From the NCBI GenBank assembly GCA_024180945.1, contig JAKSGN010000002.1, positions 3,286,001 through 3,350,000 on the forward strand: 64,000 nucleotides of DNA, given 5' to 3'. This document shows positions 44,054 through 53,926 of this stretch, piece after piece (the stretch's first letter is position 1; each line of letters starts with the position of its first letter). Below the pieces are notes generated by a model. The model did not search any database. It saw nothing but the letters and a program-made list of their open reading frames with translations, and had not been told where the DNA came from. A program made the translations under genes and the position numbers. Origin of the DNA: Macrophomina tecta. Lineage: Eukaryota; Ascomycota; Dothideomycetes; Botryosphaeriales; Botryosphaeriaceae.

Positions 44054-44870
44054 TGAATAGAAGTAGGAGCTGTGGATTTGTTGAGCGGAGGAGAGGTCAC
44101 CCAGCCTACTCTAGCAAGACTGGCTCCCCTGAGGAACACGTGCCGAGTCATTACGGGCGTAGAGGGGCGTCGACGAATCAAATTCGAGACCGGTGTCCCG
44201 CGGGATGCTGCCCGGAGCAATGACTAGTCTATTTCCCCCCCTTGGTCGCTACTACGCCGCACTAAGCGATGTGAGCGGGACGTGCAGGATCGTGCTAAGA
44301 CTTGACGCAGAGAATTTCCAGCTGAATCACTCAGTGCATGAGTCCTACTACCAGGCATGCAGAGATTTGGCGGTGGCGGCCGGGGGAACAATGAAAAAAC
44401 CTCGCTCGAGTCTAGCGTAAGCCATATTGCCGGGAACAACCACCATCTAGTCCGTTCGCGATATGTTCGGTGACTGAGAGTAGCTGCAATCCTTCCAAAC
44501 CATCACCCCACATGTGACCCCGTGCATATTCTAGTCCATCGCTGCACTTCTAGATACGTCGTCTGCCCTCCTCAGAGGTTGGGATCCCGACAGCTTAGCT
44601 TTCAAGACTCACATACATCGCAGATCCGCTAGTCCTTGATTTGTTGTCTGCTGCGGATCTAGTATGGTACTCAATATCGCCCAATATCCTTGCGACGCAC
44701 TCGTAGCATAGCTGTGTGCGCTATCATCCGCCAATATCCAAGGTCAGTCTAGTGCTTGTTAGTAAACATTCATCCCATCGATATTGATAAAGAGCCCAGC
44801 TCAACAGTGCGACCGCTTTATTATATAGGTCACTGCGGAAGGCTGAGACCATACTCCACTCGCCTTCACC
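44054..44870. other. divergent intergenic stretch
   Basis: It lies between two outward-facing orphan genes. A TATATAG at 44,822 serves the gene at 44871. No other feature is seen. Confidence 0.4.
44822..44828 (+). promoter_or_regulatory. TATA box
   Basis: TATATAG, 43-49 bases before the ATG at 44871. Confidence 0.5.
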
Positions 44871-45677
44871 ATGACTGTCCCTGACAGCTGCAAGATCGCC
44901 TTCTCCTTTACCGCTCTTTCCCTCACGGGCTGCACGATTGGGTTCGCTGTCTTTCGCAAACATGGAAGAGCGTCCCGTGTCGGACACGGATTTGTCACTC
45001 TCATTACCGCTGGCCTCGCCGCTTTGAGCATATATAGTGCACAGTCGCACGAACCTGTCGATAGAGTCAACAACAGCTTCTTATGTGTGGCCCTTGGCGC
45101 ATCTCCCTTTGTCAAAGTATCACCCCGCTCTTTACTGCACGACACTTCCGCTGAATCTGCGCAGTTTGAGACCTTGAAGGAAGCCCTGGGGCCTTCGGGC
45201 GTCCTACAACCATACCTATCGATATGCACCAACTTTGCTCGGGCACTCATTGCCCTGAAATCTGTGGTTGTGGTCATGCTCATGACGGACAACAATATCC
45301 AGACATTCACCAGCATTCTATTGCTCTCGGTCGCGCTCGAGTATGGTCTTCTCGGCGTCATCACATTCTATCTGCAGAAGCTCGCTGTACAGCAGAATGA
45401 ATTTGCGTTCAAGCGCGTAGCACAGCAGCTCCTCTCTTGGTCCGTGGCTTTAGCATCCCTTGCATCATCAATTCTTGGTTTCAGCTCCCAAAACATGGAA
45501 TTATTGTCATGGCTGCTTTGGGTAAAGTCCTGCGCTCTACAAAGTAGCGCTGTGTTGAGATCCTGTATAGTCGCTCTTTCTCCTGATACTGCTATGTCAA
45601 TGTCTCCCCCTGGCGTACGAAGCCACGAAAACAATGAGACATCAATGCAATTACAGAGGGATATTTTCCTGCTGTGA
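44871..45677 (+). CDS. hypothetical multi-pass membrane protein
   Basis: A 268-residue intron-free frame with about six hydrophobic segments: roughly 8-28, 40-58, a weaker one near 72-80, 118-138 (LIALKSVVVVMLM), 143-165 (SILLLSVALEYGLLGVITFY) and 185-205 (LLSWSVALASLASSILGF), plus a last one around 210-230. The loop between 80 and 115 is Ser-rich and polar. The tail is short, polar and probably cytosolic. No transporter or receptor family is recognised. Promoter spacing is good (TATA 45 bases upstream). I place it in a membrane but cannot say which. Confidence 0.6.
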   Translation: MTVPDSCKIAFSFTALSLTGCTIGFAVFRKHGRASRVGHGFVTLITAGLAALSIYSAQSHEPVDRVNNSFLCVALGASPFVKVSPRSLLHDTSAESAQFETLKEALGPSGVLQPYLSICTNFARALIALKSVVVVMLMTDNNIQTFTSILLLSVALEYGLLGVITFYLQKLAVQQNEFAFKRVAQQLLSWSVALASLASSILGFSSQNMELLSWLLWVKSCALQSSAVLRSCIVALSPDTAMSMSPPGVRSHENNETSMQLQRDIFLL

Positions 45678-46179
45678 AACGACCTTTCTCAGAAACACGT
45701 TCGTTGGCGCACTTTCGGTCTGCAGCAGCGAGCAACATGGCAGCGGTGTAATCCAGGTGACTCCCAGGAACACAGTATGTGCTGGTATCTGGTTTTGATT
45801 CAACAATACAATGCAGAATCTGAGCTACTAGCAGGTCTGGTGGAATGCCCCAACAAACGGTACACAGTCACGATCAACCTTTGACGGCGGAGAAAGCGCG
45901 CAGGTGTACGGAGGAAACGCTCTCACAGGCAATACTGAACGGCGAAGCGGTCGGCAAGACACGGCTAGTAGTGTCATAGCTGGCTCCGCTGACCAGCTAG
46001 AGACTACAAATCATGGGCAGGATGCAGGCAGTGAGGCCGCTCATCACCCTCGACTAGTTCGTACCCTCCAATCACCCAATCGGCAAATACTTACATCGCA
46101 ATAGGAAATCATTGTGACAACAGAAATAGAGTCTCGCGTTGAGTATACAAGGTATGAGGGGTGTCTTACTGAGTAACAG
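45678..46179. other. intergenic stretch or unresolved 5' exons
   Basis: The 5' part of the next gene is probably hidden here. A plus-strand open frame at 45,904-46,104 could be one exon, but I found no intron pair joining it to the exon at 46,180. Confidence 0.35.
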
Positions 46180-47164
46180 AAAAGGGACCTACGCTCGATC
46201 CTCGAGGCTGGAGACGCGCTGCAGATTCAGCAATTGGTCCGAATCAGATTTCCCGGGGTTGACGCTTACGAGATACTGAAGGAGCGCATTCAGAAGAGGC
46301 ACGATGACTCTGAGATCTGGGCACACTTGGGATATGAAGAGAGGAGACCACATTGGTATCGCATTTTCAGCGCTGCAGTATCTGCAAGCCAGCTCGTTGA
46401 CGCCATTTTGAAGGCGTCTGTTGAGGCTTTCAAGGCGATTGCTATCGAGGAAATGGCAGCCTTTGCAATCGGCAAAGACACACGCGGCTTCAAGGCTTTC
46501 AATCGTTCGCACTTGGACCTGGCGAAGATAGCGGCGAAACAGTCCCGGAATTCAGCAGATCGCACAAGTTTCTGGAATACAGCTTGCACTGTGAGAGAAT
46601 TCCATCCTTCCTCCCGAGTTCCGCTTTGTTTGTTCAAGTGCTTACGAGCCGTCCGCCGTAACATAGGCTGCTGAAAAGAGTCAGACTACGGCGTTGTTGT
46701 ACCGTGTTCTCTGCGAGGAATTGAAGGCCCATGGACTTTCGAAGGAGTGGGAGATAGACGACCCCGATAGCAACCCAGTCTACCAAAAAAATCTTGCACC
46801 AGTCTGCATGATGTACGAAAAGCACCAACCAGTGGAGTTCATGGACCGTCTGCCACTGCTCTCTCGGAGACTGTCCCGCACGGGTAAACTCTCCTCCAGG
46901 TTCCCGGTGTACGACATTGTAGGAGAGATCTTCTATGGAGAAAATCCTTTAGTCGTTGAGGAGAAATGGGTACCTTGGATTGAGGAATCCCTCCGTGGTG
47001 GGGCCGATCAAGGTCGACGACTGGAGCTGTGGACCGAGATCAGCTTCGATTTCGTCGATATCTGCGCTACGTATCCTGCTATCCTGGAGAGCGTCTCATA
47101 CTTAGGAAGGATATGGTATAAAAACTTAAATCTAGTGGCTTTTGCTCATGATTTAGGTACTTAA
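46180..47164 (+). CDS. hypothetical protein, 5' end unresolved (at least 2 exons)
   Basis: Two exons are well supported: 46180-46590 and 46667-47164, joined by a 76-nt phase-0 intron (GTGAGA...CATAG), giving at least 302 residues. The frame before 46180 hits a TAA, and a CAG acceptor sits at 46177-46179, so at least one more 5' exon exists. The protein is helical: LEAGDALQIQQLVRIRFPGV, SASQLVDAILKASVEAFKAI, LLYRVLCEELKAHGLSKEWE and a final VDICATYPAILESVSYLGRI. No family is recognised. The stop codon lies 13 bases before a solo LTR, so the original C-terminus may have been lost or altered by that insertion. Confidence 0.55.
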
Positions 47165-47177
47165 GAATCGTTCAGAT

Positions 47178-47502
47178 TGTTACGAACACGCTTCTGTATA
47201 TAGAGTTGTTGGGGCTAACCAGCCACCAGGTGTTACGACGGACCCGACCGTGTTGGGTTTCAGTCGGCGCGTAAGACCATTCGGCCAACCTCCCGTCGAC
47301 TCCCAGTCGACAAAAGGTTCAGCAATGATCAGCCTGGTGGCTGATCGTGCCCCAACAACTCTATATACAGGTAGGTCCGTAACACCAGGCTGGTTATTGC
47401 TGTACCTTTTGTCGACTGACCGGCTACTCGCAGTGGACGGGAGGTTGGCCGAATGGCTTTGCAGCAACGACTGAAACCCAACACGGTCGCCGCGCTGTAA
47501 CA
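47178..47502 (-). mobile_element. solo LTR (host copy, split by a second LTR)
   Basis: On the minus strand it starts TGTTACAGCGCGG at 47502 and ends GTGTTCGTAACA at 47178. It is interrupted at 47,231-47,384 by a second copy in the opposite orientation; without that copy and one ccagg it is about 166 bp. Flanking five-mers are cagat (47173-47177) and cagac (47503-47507), a target duplication with one mismatch. Confidence 0.85.
47231..47384 (+). mobile_element. solo LTR (inner copy, inserted into the host LTR)
   Basis: A 154-bp element begins TGTTACGACGGACC and ends GTAGGTCCGTAACA. It is flanked on both sides by ccagg (47226-47230, 47385-47389), a perfect 5-bp target duplication. It shares long blocks with the host copy in reverse: ccgtgttgggtttcagtcg, cattcggccaacctcccgtc, cagtcgacaaaaggt and the TATA-containing 22-mer starting ccccaacaactctatata. 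Confidence 0.9.
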
Positions 47503-48267
47503 CAGACCACTTCTTTTCAACAGCAATCGCAGCTGCAATTAATACCCTCAACAAGCCGTGTGCTGGGCCGATGGAATTTCTGAACACTGAGGAGGTTGAA
47601 CGCATCGGGGATCCGGGAATGAGTTTGACGGAAGGCGGTGAGGCCATGGGCCCGGACTGACCTCTCCCTTCGCCAATCACACTTCAGGTAGTTACTAGGA
47701 TAGGCTTAGTGGTTCGCTTCACATACCAAGCTTGGCAGTCGGGCATATCACTCGCGCCAGCTCCCTAATCTATTTTTTATTCTTTCGCTCCTCCATCAGA
47801 GTTAGCGGTCCAAGATTTTGCTCTTTCGCCAAGAGGCGGCAAAGTTGGTAGGAGTTTGGTGCAGGGGTATCAGTCAGAATATGCAGTTCTGTAGTACGCA
47901 TATTGGACAGCATTGAAGCTCTGAATTTTCCATCCGCCTGCATCTACGATATAGGGTTCATCGTTGACACGATCGGCGGGGAGAAACAGATCCATGCCAG
48001 CGTGCAGCCGGAAGCCATGGCACATCTGCACGCTGGCAGCCCCGGCATATGCTCTTGACCCTTGCGTTGGTTCGCGGGAGTTCTTCCAGATGGGGTCAAG
48101 GACGGAGGCACATTTCGTGTCAGCGCTGCGTTGGAAAATTGTGGAGAGGCGTAAACCGGCCGCGCGGGGGTAACAGGAGAGTTGAACTGGGTAGGCTGTC
48201 GAGATATATAAACGTCGTGGGAGCATCTCCATCACTACACACGCGCGGTTGGCACGACCTGAACAGA
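47503..48267. other. intergenic stretch
   Basis: No gene is supported. The open frame running into 48,268 lacks an earlier ATG context with coding character, so I treat it as 5' leader and promoter of the next gene. Confidence 0.4.
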
Positions 48268-49712
48268 ATGGCGGTGGAACGAGCATCTGCGTCTGTCCAC
48301 ACCCCGTTGAGGACCTTCCAAAACGACGAACAGATCCAGGATCATGTAGACCATCTCATACTGAAAAAGGCCAATCTGGTCGAACGACTCAAACGACTCA
48401 CCTGGGCAACGAATCATCAACTAAGCAACTGGAATCCATCAGTCTACTCGAACCAACAAGGCTTCCCAAGTCAACCAGGCAACGAGACAGACCCCGTTAA
48501 GCTGAAAGAGCACATACAAGAAACGGAACTGACCATCAAAAGCTTCAAAGCGATCCTGAAAGTCAAAGCTTCCTGCCAAAGAGTTCCAAGACAACTCCAT
48601 ACACCCTTTTACAACGCCAGCCAACACCCTGAGATCCTTTCGAATGTGGTGCCATTTGCGCGGAGAGTGGAACTTATCATCCAGCAGAACAAGGACAGTC
48701 CAGACCGGTTCTTCATGGATGTGATCGACGCCATCAACATCATCGAGGCTCTCGATACATACAAGGACTTCACAGAACTCATAGAAAACACCGACAAGCT
48801 GCCTCGCATCGCGGGCTTCCTCCCGGATATGGTCAGAAAAAATACCGACAGATTTCCAACTACAAGTGCAACGCTGCTCAGGACGTTGGAACGGGTCCAG
48901 CTTGACGGCCGGCTCGAGAGGGCCCTTGATCAGGTGAATACCGTCAAGAGGCAACTTGACAGACTCCCATTAACCGTACGTCTCCTACTTCTTGAGGCGA
49001 GCCCGGACGATTGCGGGGGGAAATTGCGCACGGATGTGAGGCGTACCGTCCTGGACATGATGTGGGAGAGGAGTCGCACTTCTCCAAAAACCGAGCTCAC
49101 GGCTAGAGAACATCTGGTATTCACCCCTACGCAATGCTCTGTGACCAAGCCTTAACTTCAAACAGATAAGAGCATGCCTGCAGGTTGTCATCAGTTTCAA
49201 TCTCACCTACTCTACTTCTGAGACTTACTTCGAACTTCTCGGCTCTATACTGGTGAGTCCAACGTGGGAGACTTTGGATAAATCTTTTCTAACACGATCA
49301 CAGTCTCAACCTGGAATATTGGACTCCACGTTCTCGAAAGAAACGAAAACCAACATAATTCGAATGCATTTCCGGCAGTGCATATACCCTAGCCTTTTGA
49401 AAGACGATAGTTCCTTCGACGCAATAGTGGCCTACGCGGAATATAACCAAGGTGTGAACTACAAGTCCCTTTGGATGCACACCTGGAGAACGGCAATGGC
49501 TATAACGGAAGAATTGGATTTGCAGGCCGGTGTGGACTGGGGATACAGCCCTTTCCTCCACGCCAGGCAAGAGTGCTAGCCCGGATGTGGACTTCGATAC
49601 GGAAGCCCGAGTAGTCCGCTCTCGGATCAACGTAACGGACGAAAAACTTTCGGATTTACTACGTAGACTAAAAGAATTCACCACGTTTTGGCCTCCCTCG
49701 CCCACGTTTTAG
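48268..49712 (+). CDS. hypothetical helical protein (4 exons)
   Basis: Exons 48268-49116, 49166-49252, 49304-49529 and 49567-49712 give 435 residues. Introns are 37-51 nt, with clear GTGAGT or GTATTC donors and CAG/CCAG acceptors; the last (37 nt) is the shortest. The first exon is long and helical: HVDHLILKKANLVERLKRLT, KEHIQETELTIKSFKAILKV, VDVIDA-like MDVIDAINIIEALDTYKDFT and VNTVKRQLDRLPLTVRLLLL. The later exons read LTYSTSETYFELLGSIL, IYPSLLKDDSSFDAIVAYAE and end DEKLSDLLRRLKEFTTFWPP. I recognise no domain. Reading without splicing stops at 49155 in mid-helix, which supports the introns. Confidence 0.65.
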
Positions 49713-49750
49713 CGGTAACGCGGGAAGACGCCTTCCGACGCTCTGGTGGT

Positions 49751-50420
49751 TCAATCTTCCAAATGGAGCATCGAGTTTTTGGCAGGCGACGAGCTGCTTG
49801 AGCGTCTTTGGCAGGCCGCTGATATAGCGTGAAGTTTGCGTGCCCCGACCGTGATTGACACTTGGTAGTCCATTTCTGGGGCTTGGAATTCTATGCGCTT
49901 CCTGAATAACGGCAACCCTCTAGGGATCGTTTCAACGCAGCGTATTGGCCGGCCGTCTATGAGAAAATAAGATGGAGATGATATCGGGTCCTCGTAGAAG
50001 GCCTTCCTTGCTTCCTTACAAAGGTTCATCCGGCAAAATATCACCCCGCTACACTGATACGTGCCATTACGGTAAACTGGGATGTCTTCCAGCTCAAAGT
50101 AGAACATTGAAGCAAGCATAGCTTCCCGTACCGGCTTGATGATGGGCGAGGAACTGATGTACTGCTCCGCTGAATGCCTTAAGCGTTCCATGGAGGAGAT
50201 ATCGTCAATATCTGGCTCTTGGCCTTCCATATTGATATTCAGGCGATGATACCGATGTATGAGGTTCTCCGGCAGCGTATTAATAAAATCTCTCCACGCT
50301 TTTCCCCCGTCAGTATTCCGCATGAACGATTGGAACAGGCGGCGCAGTGTTCCATCCTGAACGGGCGATTGAGGCTCGAAGACTGCGCGCGCGTCGTTGA
50401 AATTGCTCTCATGTACGTAC
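49751..50420 (-). pseudogene. C-terminal fragment of a patatin-like fungal protein
   Basis: The minus-strand frame carries the downstream region that I associate with fungal patatin-like (iPLA2-type) proteins: FNDARAVFEPQSPV, WRDFINTLPENLIHRYHRLN, EPDIDDISSMERLRHSAEQY, MLASMFYFELEDIPVYRNGT and YQCSGVIFCR. The patatin lipase domain itself (GxSxG serine, DGG) should lie upstream on the minus strand, but 50,420-50,900 contains only stops and no such motif. So this is a truncated remnant or a short derivative. The ATG at 50323 would start a 190-residue product from the middle of the conserved region. The family call rests on recalled similarity of the RYHRLN and FYFELE blocks. Confidence 0.5.
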
Positions 50421-51179
50421 CTACTGTGTTTGGTCGAAAGATCTGGATCATTTGCTAGTACATTACATTTTCGTTAAACTCAGAAACGTCTCGTTCATTA
50501 GGTGTTCGATTGACTCCTTACCGAAGGCGAAGCTAGTTTTTAAAAAGGACCGTCTGGTCATTACGAGACTTGCTGGCGGAACGTCTACTTGCGCACATCC
50601 AGATACTGCCAAAGAAATCCCTATTAAGCCAAAGAATCCCCATTGACTGCGAGTGTAGGGTGTATATATAATGGAGGGCGCAAGAGGGGGCTCGAGTAAG
50701 CTTGGGGTGTGCGCCTCGTCGAAAGAAGAGTAGAGGAGGGATTAGCTGGCGACTAAGCAGCTGAAAGGGAGGTAGTGATAGTGGCACTGGTAGTAATGAT
50801 AGGCACGTTGTTGCCGTGCGCCATACATTTTCCTGATCTGCCCGGGACCTTTGTCATAATTAGGGCCTGGGGCGGTTCCGGGGGTATATTTTTCCGACTG
50901 TTTGGCGTTTGCGGAGCCCCTCTTAGCGCCATTGCGCAATGCTAAGAAGGCGCTAAGATTCAGGGGCTGGTAGCTTCAGTTGAAGGCCCTGTGGGAGACG
51001 TGAGAAAGGCCTGCTTGCGCGGCTGCGTTAGGCCGATGCAGCGTGTGTCGCTGGGTATGTGTAGTCTCCTCGATGTGCGCTTTCTTTTGGTAGTAGTTTC
51101 GTCCCCGGCGGGCCCTCTGGGTAGGTGTTTCTTATGGGTGCAAAAATCGTGGCCGATTGTGTTTTCTGTTGACTAAAAC
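50421..51179. other. intergenic stretch
   Basis: No gene is supported. Weak minus-strand coding-like pieces near 50,480-50,570 may be further remains of the patatin-like gene. Confidence 0.35.
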
Positions 51180-51429
51180 GAGTTGAATTCAAATTACGCT
51201 GACCCATCGCCCTGAGCGATATACAGGCTACAGACTATTCAGGACTAAAACAAGATTGATGATTTCCTTTTTGTTTATTCTTTCCTACACTCTCATTGAT
51301 GTTCCCTTTCGTCTACAACTCGCTTTATCCTCCTCCACAGCGTAATGTGCCAAGATTTGTTCTGTATCTGAATAGTCTGTAGCCTGCATATCGCTCAGGG
51401 CGATGGGTCAGCGTAAATGAATTCAACTC
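51180..51429. repeat. 250-bp element with 62-bp inverted arms (MITE-like)
   Basis: Left arm 51180-51242 and right arm 51368-51429 are inverted copies with about 60 of 62 bases equal. Each starts gagttgaattca at the outer end and contains cgctgacccatcgccctgag and gcaggctacagactattcag (one base differs on the left). The 125-bp centre is AT/pyrimidine-rich and not repeated. I see no clear target duplication. A related single arm lies at 57,274. Confidence 0.85.
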
Positions 51430-51503
51430 CACTCAATTTCCGAGGAGGATAATGAAAACCGTAACAGTCTGAACTTGTCTCCTGATATGCGCCTAGAAAG
51501 AAG

Positions 51504-51971
51504 CTAATATGCATTAAAGGAAGCTTGGCATCTTTTTTTTCCAACGTCCCTGTCCGCATCGTGAACTATGCCGCCTACGAGGTCCTGCGAGGCACACATC
51601 TTCTTCCGCCGCGAACGCATGTCAGGCATCCCATTCTTGCGAATGAGGATGCCATCGGCATTGCGGACAGTCTTACTTCTAGCCTTCCTAATTTCAGCGT
51701 ACGACCTCTTCACAATGGAACCGTTACCACCTGGGCCGCGGCGCACGATAGAGCTGCCTCGAGGATCCCCATTGCAATTCGAATCGATGACCGCCTGGCG
51801 ATAGTTCTTGATTGTCTTCCACGCTGGCGCCTCGAGTTTCCGAAAGTCCGCAGGCAAGCTCCGACCTCGACGGCCTTGATCGCTTCCCCCGCCGCATCTC
51901 GACTCCTTACTAGTAGATCGAGGTGCATTCGGAAATCCAGAATGCCCACCGACTACCGATCCGTATTGCAT
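51504..51971 (-). CDS. hypothetical basic protein
   Basis: A 155-residue ATG-started frame, strongly basic. Its C-terminal part reads KARSKTVRNADGILIRKNGM followed by PDMRSRRKK, a motif of the type I(R/L)xxxGxxIRKxGxPDxRS that I remember near the ends of many fungal orphan proteins. The N-terminal 60 residues are Ser/Gly/Arg-rich. The opposite strand is also open over the same stretch, but its product is less structured. No family name is available. It may be a fragment of a larger gene, since it lies between an inverted-repeat element and a LINE remnant. Confidence 0.45.
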   Translation of the reverse strand: MQYGSVVGGHSGFPNAPRSTSKESRCGGGSDQGRRGRSLPADFRKLEAPAWKTIKNYRQAVIDSNCNGDPRGSSIVRRGPGGNGSIVKRSYAEIRKARSKTVRNADGILIRKNGMPDMRSRRKKMCASQDLVGGIVHDADRDVGKKRCQASFNAY

Positions 51972-52438
51972 TGCGTCTTCAACCGATTTTGGGCGATCGT
52001 GATGATGATATCGATATTCTTGGCCGTAGCATCGGTATGCGGCTTTAGTTGTTGAGCAAAGACGCCGATTTCATGTAAACTAATATCAGCTTGTTCGTTG
52101 TTCATGCGTGTTATAACTTTTACATTTTGATTAGCTTCGCTAGGGCACTCATGGCCACAGCGTCCTGCGCCTCGGCTGGGCGTGCACTGGCGTGGTCTGC
52201 TGTGCCACATTTTCTGACCGGCCTGCCTAGTGCCGAAACGGCTTAGCGTGGACCACCCACACAACGAAAAACTCGTTCAGGTGGTCCATGCTTATGTAAG
52301 ATTCAGTGACAGCGCGCAAACGACGCCAGAATCAGGAACGCGTGACCGCCGCTCCGCTCCGGCGACTACTACTCTATCTACGAAACCAGAATTCGAAGCC
52401 TGAACAAGCCAGGCACACCGATCGTTGTGGACTCTGAA
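51972..52438. other. intergenic stretch before the LINE remnant
   Basis: No gene is supported. The last 100 bases may be LINE 5' leader. Confidence 0.4.
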
Positions 52439-53725
52439 ATGTCAGCGGACGAGGCTGATGGGGGCGGATTCGCGACCGTTGGCGCGTCGTGACGCGCTGC
52501 GCGTCTCCAAACCCAACGAACCGACTATTACGCCCTTCACACCGGCAAACCAACTAGGCAACGCAAGGCTCGCGCGACCACCGTACCCGACCTACCAAGC
52601 GACTCGACCCTGGACGACGTGATTGCCTTGCTCAACATCATTGTTGCGCAGAACGACCGTCTTACTGAGCGGAACGAAGCGCTTACGGAGCAGGTGGCTA
52701 GAAACGAATATGAGATCAAGCGGATGTGCAGTGCTCTGGAGATGGCTGAAGAAACGTAGGCCAAAATGGAAGAGCGCATGGGAAAGATGGAGAAGCAGAT
52801 GACCGCGCTCGTGGAGACGACGCGGAGGAACCTAATCTCACAGTCGCAGATCAACGCGACCTTCGCAAGCGCTCTCAAAAACGTGCCCGCCACGCCGCCA
52901 ACGTCCGCGAACACCAGCCCAGCGGCGATGCCAGCCGTGCCGGTGCGCACTACGATTGCGAACACGCCGCTGCCACTGTCACCGCCGCCAGCGATCGAGC
53001 TTGATCTATCCGAAGCCAATATTGACAGCACAAAGCCGGGAGACATACGCGCACGTTTTCGAAGAGCGCTGGAGAGCCAGGAAGCTACCAAGAACATCAA
53101 GTGCTGTGGCCTGATGAATGCGAACGACACGGCGAAGGTGCGGGTCCTCTTCCGCTCCAAGGACGACGAGGGTACGGTGAGATCGCACAGGGACTGGTTG
53201 GACACAGCCTTCCGGGGTGCGAGGATGAGAGGTCGACAGTGGTACCCGGTGGAGGTGGACAGCGTCAACAAGACGGCCGTTTTCGACGAGGAACGCACGG
53301 CTCTGCGAGCGGACGCCTGCAAGGTGATGAGCGAAGAGAACGGGGTGGAGATAGTGCATGCGCGCTAGCTGAGCAAGCTAAGCGACAGACTGTGCGGATC
53401 AGCGGCGATCTACTTGGCGAAGAAAAGCGATGCGGATGCGCTCCTGGCAGGCAGAGTGATGGATATCGGCGGAGAAGCGGCGTACACCAACGTTTTCGAA
53501 CATCGCCCTCGCCCTCGGCGCTACTTCCGATGCCAGAGCTATGGCCATCAGCAATCTCGATGCGGAGGCGAAGAGAGATGCGTCAAGTGGGCAGGCATCG
53601 GACATAAGACAATTGTTGTTCAATCGCGGAGAAGTGTGCAGCTTGCAGCGGCCCTCACAGGGCAAGACGACCGAGGATGCCCGAAGTACAACAGGCTGCT
53701 GGAGGAGATGACGGGCCGGCCGTAA
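52439..53725 (+). mobile_element. LINE (Tad-like) ORF1 gag remnant with stop codons
   Basis: One continuous frame from the ATG at 52439 codes for a LINE gag-like protein but is cut by TGA (52490), TAG (52757) and TAG (53366). The parts read VPDLPSDSTLDDVIALLNII, a coiled coil, then DLSEANIDSTKPGDIRARFR, DWLDTAFRGARMRGRQWYPV and, past the third stop, YLAKKSDADALLAGRVMDIG. A CCHC zinc-knuckle region has lost its first Cys (YFRCQSYGHQQSRC), and a second is shifted out of frame between about 53,612 and 53,668. No reverse transcriptase ORF2 follows. It is dead. The family is recognised from fungal Tad1-type elements. Confidence 0.8.
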
Positions 53726-53799
53726 CGGTAAAACGGCAGGAAAAGGAGAAAGCGAGTAACATGGAGGCAATCGGGCCCTGAAGTTCATGGTCTCTCGGG

Positions 53800-53926
53800 T
53801 CACAGTCGCCGAGGGACAGTCTTTAATTTCTACATCGGCCCCGAAAAGATTCGTGTCCTACACAAGAACCTTGTATCTCATTATTCCGACCCGCTTGGCA
53901 AGATGATGTCGAACGGAATGAAGTAA
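53800..53926 (+). pseudogene. BTB/POZ domain fragment
   Basis: A short frame ending with TAA at 53924 reads VFNFYIGPEKIRVLHKNLVS then HYSDPLGKMMSNGMK, the beginning of a BTB/POZ domain as found in fungal one-domain proteins. The rest of the domain is missing or in broken frames after 53,926. It starts about 75 bases after the LINE remnant, so a BTB gene may have been broken at its 5' side by the LINE. Confidence 0.5.

Noticed and set aside
47194..47370. 177-bp MITE with perfect 22-bp inverted ends
   Set aside because: The inverted 22-mer is explained better by two opposite LTR copies, since TG...CA ends and two target duplications fit exactly.
47180..47680. Minus-strand 166-codon frame
   Set aside because: It runs through the nested LTRs, and its repeated peptide pieces come from the two LTR copies.
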